Shown: piece after piece, positions 57,509 through 64,000 of the stretch
Position numbering within the stretch: position 1 is the first letter of the stretch
How the letters are laid out: the number at the start of each line of letters is the position of its first letter
NCBI GenBank assembly: GCA_032622095.1
Contig: CP136066.1
Location: 109,205,319 to 109,269,318 of the forward strand
Direction: 5' to 3'
DNA length: 64,000 nucleotides
From: Siphonodentalium dalli
Lineage: Eukaryota > Mollusca > Scaphopoda > Gadilida > Siphonodentaliidae
Made by a program: the position numbers and the translations under genes
Notes under the pieces: generated by a model
What the model was told of the DNA's origin: nothing
The model's database searches: none
The model's input: the letters and a program-made list of their open reading frames with translations, nothing else

Positions 57509-58065
57509 GTACGTATACATATTTTATATATAGGATAGATGGCGCAAAACTTGAAATTAAATGGTTAGAGAGAACTGGCTTATTTTTAATCGTGGTCCAT
57601 TATTCTTGGCATAGTACTATGAAATTGAAAAGACGATAAATCGTGATTTGTTAAAAACAATTTTGTCTGACCTTGTCAAAAGTTGTATTTATACAACGAA
57701 TTTTGCAAGTCGTTTTCAGATTTTACAATCGATGGCGATCGTTGCCATGGCGATTGTTTGGCAATGGTCGAAAGAGCGGCTTCGTTATGTAGTTACATAT
57801 ATTTTTTACAATGTAGTTACGATCAACATCACCTCCTCAATGTTCGAGCATTTAGTTATAAAAAATCATAACGTCATTTCAGCACAATACGACACGCTTA
57901 AAGGTACTCATTCCGAGTCGATGGTCCCCATATCATCAGATTCCAACAACAACAACAACAACAACCTTTTTTTTTAAATGGTGCTTCAGTTATCAAGTAT
58001 CGAGGTCAAATCGGTTAAAACGGACGGATTTCGGCGAATATGATACCTAGGGATACTTTTCATCG

Positions 58066-58393
58066 CTAGTCTATTAGTGTACCCATATTGGAACATGAAC
58101 TATCACGTGGTTTCAGATTGGTCATATTTTCGCGAATGCACAGAAGGGGTTGGGATATTTCAGGTATTTCAGGTTTCAAAGTATTTCCAACGAAGGGGAG
58201 AACAAAAGTTTTCGGCGGAAGGATTTCAGGGGGAATAGTGAAATGTGAAAATGTAATTTGGTTAAGATACACTAGAGGCGACTGTCATATTTTGATTGGT
58301 GCTGTATATATTCCGCCATCTAATACAAAATTTGCAAAATACGATTGTAATGTAGACGTAGACAGGGACCTTAAACGAATTAAGAAAGCCACT
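58066..58393 (+). pseudogene. Non-LTR retrotransposon, endonuclease fragment left of the Harbinger insertion
   Basis: Reads RGWDISGISGFKVFPTKGR, GGISGGIVK-like residues GRISGGIVKCENVIWLRY, and HILIGAVYIPPSNTKF, typical of an APE endonuclease (G.......VYIPPS). The domain stops near 58393, and its continuation (LLGDFNSRT) appears at 62965 on the far side of the transposon. The first part of the endonuclease is missing. Confidence 0.75.
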
Positions 58394-58442
58394 GAATTAG
58401 TTGCTGTGCGGGAGTTAAAATCACCTAAAAGAATGACACATT
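58394..58442. repeat. 49 bp inverted flank, left copy
   Basis: Exact reverse complement of 62946-62994, lying outside the transposon's own inverted repeats. It is an inverted copy of retrotransposon sequence coding for CVILLGDFNSRTATN, so it is foreign to its position in the left fragment. Confidence 0.9.
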
Positions 58443-58505
58443 GGCTGCGGACACACGTACCACAGTTTCGATGGCATAGTAGGTGTGACAATTAATTATG
58501 GTGGA
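58443..58505. repeat. Harbinger terminal inverted repeat, left
   Basis: Starts GGCTGCGGACACACGTACCA and contains TGGCATAGTAGGTGTGACA. Inverse of 62883-62945 with one clear mismatch (ACGTACC against ACGTATC). Confidence 0.9.
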
Positions 58506-58859
58506 GTTTGGTGACAATTGGCCAACATAATTTATATGGCATAGGAAGTCATGTCGCCCACCGCATATTCACACAGTGAGTCGACTGACCAATTAACCCA
58601 TTGCGTTTCACCAAGGCTGATCTCTACTCATTACGTTTAGCCACATTGTATTCTCTACGATACATAAAATTGCACGATCGATCGTCCATAATTGTGTTTG
58701 AACCTATTCACTCACATATCATGCAAGTGGCATGTTTTTATTGATATGAGCTGAATACATGTTTATCTACTTATATTATTTTCACGCGTATTAAGTCAGT
58801 TCCCCAATTGCGTGTTTTATTTTGCGACGTTAAATTCTACGCATCATTAGGCTAACATC

Positions 58860-59816
58860 ATGTGGACAGATGCAGCTGTATCGGAATTGTTGGAAGCGAT
58901 GCAGATAAGAGAAAGTATATGGAATAAACAAAGCGACTTATACAAGGATCTAAACAAGAAAAAAGCTGATTATAACGAACTTTTGGAAATTTTGTCCACG
59001 ATTATTCCGGGTTTATCGGAAAAATCACTGAAGAGTAAAATACAGAGTTTAAGGACCATGTATCGAGAGGAAGTGAGAAAGGTGAATAAAAGCAAGAAAA
59101 GCGGCGTTGCTGCCAAAGATATATATGTACCAAAATGGAAGTTTTTTGAGGAATGCTCTTTTCTGGAGGAAAGTCTGTGGACCGGACCAGGGACTTATTC
59201 TAACATTCCACAAACACGTGCAAATACCGTCGTTTCTGACCACTCCGATGTAACACAAGCCAGTATCTCGGATAGTATTTCAGGTGATGCTGATGTGCCT
59301 GCTACCAGCAGTAATGACACAAACGATAACAGTTCTGTGCAATCGACGCTACCGTCGACATCCAACGTGAGAAGGAAGCGTGGTGCTACGTCATGGGTGG
59401 ACACAGCAGCCCAGGCATTCGCTACAATCGCCGATAATGTTACACAGAAAGAGGATGAATGTGATGTGTTTGGTAGAGACATCGCGATGGCCCTGAGGCG
59501 TTGTCCGGATGCAGAAAAGCGACGTAGACTCAAGTTTTTGCTACAAACCACTGTATATAATTTTGAAGAGAGCAGCAGCTATTTACAAAATTTCCAAGGA
59601 AATCAAAGTTTCCCTTCAACTTTTATTTCCGGACCGACGGTGCCAGCGTATCCAAATGTTGGATCTTCGATGAATGGACAATCTAATCAAGGATCTAATG
59701 TTATGTTCACATCGAATTATAATTCTCTGAATGGAATGCAGAATGGTAATGTTTATCCGACTGGACAGTCATGTGTCACCACGGACGTACAACCCCCTAG
59801 TACACCAGACTGTTGA
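58860..59816 (+). CDS. Harbinger accessory protein with MADF/Myb-like DNA-binding domain
   Basis: 318 codons from ATG at 58860. The N-terminal ~100 residues form a MADF (Adf-1/Myb-SANT-like) domain: LLEAMQIRESIWNKQSDLY, then LKSKIQSLRTMYREEVRKV and YVPKWKFFEECSFLEE. A Ser/Thr/Asn-rich linker follows, then near residues 200-235 DVFGRDIAMALRRCPDAEKR and RRLKFLLQTTVYNF, resembling the BESS interaction motif. By family knowledge such proteins bind the transposon ends and help bring the transposase to the nucleus. It is divergent from, and converges with, nothing but the transposase gene. Tail residues 245-318 are Gly/Asn/Ser-rich. Confidence 0.88.
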   Translation: MWTDAAVSELLEAMQIRESIWNKQSDLYKDLNKKKADYNELLEILSTIIPGLSEKSLKSKIQSLRTMYREEVRKVNKSKKSGVAAKDIYVPKWKFFEECSFLEESLWTGPGTYSNIPQTRANTVVSDHSDVTQASISDSISGDADVPATSSNDTNDNSSVQSTLPSTSNVRRKRGATSWVDTAAQAFATIADNVTQKEDECDVFGRDIAMALRRCPDAEKRRRLKFLLQTTVYNFEESSSYLQNFQGNQSFPSTFISGPTVPAYPNVGSSMNGQSNQGSNVMFTSNYNSLNGMQNGNVYPTGQSCVTTDVQPPSTPDC

Positions 59817-59974
59817 ACTGATGACTGACATTTTGAACTAGTTCGTTGGTGTCTTGAGATAATTGATTAAAAGAGCGTTCGTGAGTTTCTTATGTGTCAT
59901 TCCATTTTATCACTGACATGGGGATAGGGAGAAGTGGATGGTAATCGACCGCACTGATGGTAAAAAATTCCAAC

Positions 59975-60370
59975 TAGTTAAAAAGAGACACAAGGCAGTC
60001 GCAGTGGGTTCAAGTAAATGTGGAAAATAAAATAAAAATATTTAATAAATATAACAAAATTAATTAACATGGAAAAAGTATTTTTTATTATCAATACTGA
60101 TAACTCCGATGACGATGTATAGCATGTTGGCACCATTCTTTTGTAAACAGTACTGTTACACGCCAGTCATCCCATACATATCGCCAAATGGAGTAGCTAA
60201 TCAAATGTTAAGTCGAAATTTGTTTTGGTTTAATTTATTGTTGTTACCATTTGTAAATTGATCTTAATTTGCTGATCTGTTTACATAACATATGTTTTAA
60301 CATGTGACATCTCATCATTGGATGACTGCATATAGACAGTAATGTGGATATTTCCAACAACAAATATGGA
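59975..60370. repeat. Possible decayed TTAAAGGGAC-family copy inside the Harbinger element
   Basis: GTTAAAAAGAGACACAAGGCAGTCGCAGTGGG recalls the family's left end. CTGATCTGTTTACATAACAT, ACATGTGACATCTCATCATTGG and the following sequence recall its right half. The ends are too diverged to fix. It lies between the two converging genes. Confidence 0.45.
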
Positions 60371-60931
60371 GAAAATAAGACTTTTGATCTTTCATATCGG
60401 ACTCGGGGGGGGGGGGGGGTCAACATTCGAAGTTGGACATACGCAGAAAAGATAACTTATAACCACACCCATACACGCCGGAACCACATATATTAATGTT
60501 AAGAACAGTTGTTCCGGGGATAAATTAGCTTGGTAAATACGTTACTCAAGGAACGACTTGCAGATCGATTGGGATCATTGGATTTTGACCGGCAGAGTAA
60601 TTAAATAAAGTGTGTGAATCCCAAAATGATTCAAACGAACTTTGTTTAACTACCCTGCCGGTCAAAACCAATGACCCCAATCAACCAGCAAGTCATTCCT
60701 TATAATCATATATCAGTACATGTTAATATTAGTCATTTGAAAAATATTTCAAAACTACCAAAACAATTGTCAAGAGTTCAATGACACCTACATTTAAGCA
60801 GCGAAATATTTACATATGGCATATTACTGGGACTACACGACTATACACATAAACCGCACACATTATAAAACATAGTTTACAGTTTAATCTCATTAAATCG
60901 AGTGTTGAATTTTGCAAGCACATAATAATTA

Positions 60932-62557
60932 TTACTCAATAAGACTCCACTGAAAAGGGAGCGCACCCTCATCAAAAAAAAAGTCACTGAGTTCGTCCCT
61001 CACTTCACGAGCATCGACATTCTGAACAGTTGTCGAATCTCCAATATCTCCAGTTGCAGTCAACTGTGCATTATGTTCAGCATATCGTAAACATCCGCTC
61101 TGCGAAACACCTAAATCCGCATCCTTCCCAAGAAAATTGTGAAGAGCAATGCATGCACGGACTACCCGATTCACGTTATCGGTGTCCAACTGTATGGACC
61201 CTAGAAGTATTCTAAATCTAGCCACCAAAACACCAAATGCACACTCGACGGTCCTACGTGCCCTCGAAAGTCGGTAATTGAAAACTTTCTGATCACCAAT
61301 GGCTGTTCGATGGGGATACGGCTTCATTAGGTGATTGCTTAATGCGAAAGCGTCATCACCAACAAGGAAATACGGTATGCTCAGTGTTCTGTTAGGACTG
61401 GAAAGTGGACTAGCATCTGGGAAGTTCTGCTGTATATCACACATCCCACTGTCCTTGAAAATGCCACCATCAGCACTACTCCCTGGTGATCCCAGATCAT
61501 AACATATAAATTTTCCCGTTGCATCAACTACAGCCATCAGAACAATGCTCTCGTAGTCCTTATAGTTCCGATGATCGCATGCACTGTCAGACGGCCTCCG
61601 AATTTCAATGTGTTTCCCATCGATTGCACCCAAGCAATGAGGAAACTGCCACATTTTGTCAAAGTTATCTGCGTGGAGCAACCACTCTTGCTTGTTTTCG
61701 GGCATTCTCAAGAAATCTCCCTGTAGAGTGTCGTAAATAGCATCACAAACTTCCGGAATAAACGCACCAATGGTTGATCTGGCGATTCTGGAAGTGAAGT
61801 GTAGACTTGTGTACGTTTCCCCTGTAGCAAGAAATCTGAGTGTTGTGGCAAGTTTTTCATATGGAGTCAACGCTGATCTCATAACTGTATCTTGTTTCGC
61901 AATCAATGGGGTCACTTTTTGCAATACGGTATGGAACTCCGACTTGTTCAGCCTGAAGAAAAAAGAAAACACCATGTAAAGTAGCTCATAACATATTTTG
62001 ACAAATTATCACCCCCTCCCATATGCAATCATAGAATGGGCCATATTTTATACGCTGAAAACGACGCAGAAGACACAGACGCCGAAAACACAGAATGCCA
62101 AAATAACTTTACTGCAAATACGCACGCATTCTCACCCAAGAACATTCGCACAATGCGTTGTAATGTATAGGCCCCCGGTGGCACTGGAACTATGTACATC
62201 ATGGGACTGTGGCACCAGCCATCAACTCACCCTATAATATATTTTATATTGTCCACCCATGTGAAATGGTTATGTCTCAATAGTAATACTCTCCTGGTTA
62301 TATGCACCTATCAACATAAACATTTATATTTACCTCGTGAAGTTGGTGAATTCTTTCTCATCCGCGTCTTCTAATTCCTGCAGTAGACTGTGAGAAATTC
62401 CATACCGGTTCCGTTCTAGGGTGGAGTTCATTGGTTTTGTCCAGCACTTACGATTTAGATGTCGTTTTGTTCGTTCCAGTTCTCCCAATAGTAACGTGCC
62501 CAGACCCACAAGGGCCAACAACATATCATCATTCGACCGTACATGTGAACGCGACAT
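60932..62557 (-). CDS. PIF/Harbinger DDE transposase, two exons
   Basis: Exon 1 62557-62334 and exon 2 61952-60932 join at TTCACGAG|GTAAAT and TTTTTCTTCAG|GCTG to give 414 residues, the usual size for the family. ATG at 62557 (MSRSHVRSNDDM) is chosen because a TATA box lies ~35-45 bp upstream and the same start region is kept in the 19.5 kb MITE. Exon 2 holds a DDE_4-type nuclease: CLGAIDGKHIEI (first Asp), FLVGDDAFALSNHL (second Asp), RRTVECAFGVLVARF (Glu). An N-terminal helix-turn-helix-like region (LRFLATGETYTSLHFTSRIA, STIGAFIPEVCDAI) precedes it. It cuts and rejoins the element's ends. No premature stops. Confidence 0.93.
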
Positions 62558-62589
62558 AACACTTATAACTGATCGCAATGTTTGACCCA

Positions 62590-62602
62590 CTTTTATATAT
62601 GC
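62590..62602 (-). promoter_or_regulatory. TATA box of the transposase gene
   Basis: CATATATAAAAGT on the minus strand, about 35-45 bp before the ATG at 62557. The MITE at 19.85 kb keeps it as CATATATATAAGT. Confidence 0.6.
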
Positions 62603-62882
62603 TGAGAAATTACACCGGTGATTTGTTCTTAGTAAGAACAATCATGACTGTTGACAGAAACAAGGTATTCATTAAGTTATCAAGTGGACTTGTGTGTTAG
62701 CATTAAAATATAACATTGCGTGTTGAGTAAAGATCAACAGCGACAAGACATTCGGTTAGATAAATCATTGAGATGTCGATCTCGACGCTGATAGAGCTTG
62801 GAAAAGACTCATTGTGTGAATGTGCGGCGGGCGACATGGCTCACTATGGCACAGAAATATGACGACCAAGTGTCACCAATAT

Positions 62883-62945
62883 TGCACCATAATTAATTGT
62901 CACACCTACTATGCCATCGAAACTGTGATACGTGTGTCCGCAGCC
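62883..62945. repeat. Harbinger terminal inverted repeat, right
   Basis: Ends ...GATACGTGTGTCCGCAGCC. Shared with the MITE at 19499-20160, whose copies read ACGTATCAC and GTGATGCGT at the same place. Confidence 0.9.
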
Positions 62946-62994
62946 AATGTGTCATTCTTTTAGGTGATTTTAACTCCCGCACAGCAACTAATTC
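62946..62994. repeat. 49 bp inverted flank, right copy (original position)
   Basis: Belongs to the retrotransposon reading frame (TGT GTC ATT CTT TTA GGT GAT: CVILLGD). Inverse of 58394-58442 over all 49 bases. Confidence 0.9.
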
Positions 62995-64000
62995 GGACTA
63001 TAACCAGCCGTGTATTCAGTCTGAAACAACACACTTGCCGGAAACAAATACATCACTAGGGCGTCTTGTTGAAACAAACATAGATCAATCAATTTTAAAG
63101 AGATACTCTCAGGATCATAATGTTAATCAGAATGGTTACAGTCTTCTGCACTTATGCAAGGACAATAGTTTGTTGATGCTTAGGGTATCATCGTCAAAGG
63201 ACTTTTGTAAAACTTTAAACGAGTACTCGTGTAAAGGGGGTAATGACACTGAACTTAAAGTCCCTCCAGATGAATTTTATAACCACTTCAAAACTTTGAA
63301 CGAATCTGGAGATAACGAATCGACATTAAACTTGCATATAGATGCCTTATTGACCGAATGTCCCGACGAAGGTTTAGATACGCCTATTGAGAAAGAGGAG
63401 ATTCTAAAAGTAATTCAAAATATGAAAAATGGAAAAGCCCCTGGCGTGGACGAAGTGTTAAATGAATACATTAAAGAAACGAGATATATAATGTTGCCTG
63501 TCTATATAAAGCTATTCAATACAATTTTCGATACGGGAATATATCCGGAGAGCTGGACCCATGGGTCTATTTTACCAATATACAAAAAGAAAGGTGATGT
63601 GAGTAAAGCGGACTCTTATCGCGGAATCACACTCTTAAGCTGTGTAAGCAAGGTATTCACTGGTATAATGAATAACCGACTTAAGGCGTTTGCAGACCGT
63701 ACATGTATGATAAAAGACTGCCAAAGTGGTTTCAGGGAACATCACTCTACATGTGATAACATTTTTATTTTATATGCTCTCATAGAAATTTATCTAACTA
63801 GAAATAAAAGACTCTACTGCGCATTTATCGATTTGAAAAAAGCATTTGATACGGTATGGAGGGAAGGGTTGATGATGAAACTTGTTAAGAATAGAATTGG
63901 TGGCAAGTTTTTCCAAGTTATTCGAAGTATGTACAACGGAATAAAGTCATGTGTGAAGATAGGAAGCTCAGTATCGCGTGTAATATCGGCGTAAGGCAGG
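62946..64000 (+). pseudogene. Non-LTR retrotransposon, endonuclease end and RT, right of the Harbinger insertion
   Basis: Continues the 58.1 kb endonuclease (CVILLGDFNSRTATNSDY), then has a linker and an RT: NMKNGKAPGVDEVLNEYI, PIYKKKGDVSKADSYRGIT, and FIDLKKAFDTVWREGL. The frame ends at a TAA near 63994, while the +1 frame reads CNIGVRQG at the window edge. That is the normal RT continuation, so a one-base deletion lies near 63975. Jockey/I-superfamily-like. Dead: interrupted by the transposon and frameshifted. The RT 3' half lies beyond the window; the fragment at 32.9-34.3 kb is of similar type. Confidence 0.85.

Larger units (their letters stand above)
58443..62945. mobile_element. PIF/Harbinger transposon, 4.5 kb, apparently complete
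   Basis: Both ends begin GGCTGCGGACACACG and pair over about 62 bp with one mismatch; weaker pairing extends to about 150 bp. It holds the two genes expected of Harbinger elements: a MADF/Myb-like protein on plus and a DDE transposase on minus, converging. No 3 bp target duplication is visible as a direct repeat because the immediate flanks are inverted copies of each other. Related MITE at 19.5 kb. Both ORFs are open, so it may be mobile. Confidence 0.92.

Noticed and set aside
58285-58491. Minus-strand ORF reading LLGDFNSRT as a separate gene
   Set aside because: It is the 49 bp inverted flank plus the transposon end read in reverse, not an independent gene.

Overview
The window is eukaryotic nuclear DNA from an animal. 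Introns follow the GT-AG rule, the sequence is AT-rich, coding exons are short and far apart, and mobile elements dominate. The mix of CR1-like, Tx1/L1-like and Jockey/I-like non-LTR retrotransposons, a PIF/Harbinger transposon, and many runs of the GTCCGTCCGTCC type suggests a lophotrochozoan, most likely a bivalve mollusc. That taxonomic call is an inference; no marker gene settles it.

Two host genes can be supported. On the minus strand (about 6.0 to 1.3 kb) three exons encode a filamin-like protein with a calponin-homology domain, one filamin Ig-like repeat and a long disordered tail. On the plus strand (38.7 to 57.5 kb) nine exons join in perfect phase into 429 codons of a secreted protein with a signal peptide and repeated modules resembling metazoan LolA-like domains. 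This gene probably continues past the last exon found. Three other minus-strand ORFs ending at good splice donors (14.0, 15.5-16.1 and 23.9-24.1 kb) are weak exon candidates.

Mobile elements, left to right: a ~161 bp satellite (6.3-7.2 kb) that resumes at 11.4 kb, so the 4.17 kb between looks like an insertion carrying a frameshifted coiled-coil/zinc-finger ORF; a 28 bp minisatellite (11.8-13.1 kb); a twin-hairpin foldback element (16.6 kb); a 662 bp Harbinger MITE (19.5 kb); an 892 bp hAT-like non-autonomous element with 8 bp target duplication (20.3 kb); a full-length CR1-like retrotransposon with intact 1080-codon ORF, a 2A-like motif and 9 bp target duplication (25.3-29.2 kb); a nest of two dead retrotransposons inside an older repeat (32.7-37.4 kb); twin-hairpin elements at 43.1, 47.6 and 50.9 kb with a diverged relative at 57.1 kb; a nuclease-type retroelement tail (54 kb); and a 4.5 kb Harbinger transposon (58.4-62.9 kb) with apparently intact transposase and MADF/Myb-like genes, inserted in another non-LTR element.

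The genes do not form a pathway. The functional link visible in the sequence is between the autonomous Harbinger element and its internally deleted MITE 39 kb away. The most striking structures are the 2A-like N-terminus of an intact retrotransposon, the Harbinger/MITE pair with its odd 49 bp inverted flanks, and three sequence-unrelated families that share a twin-hairpin architecture.
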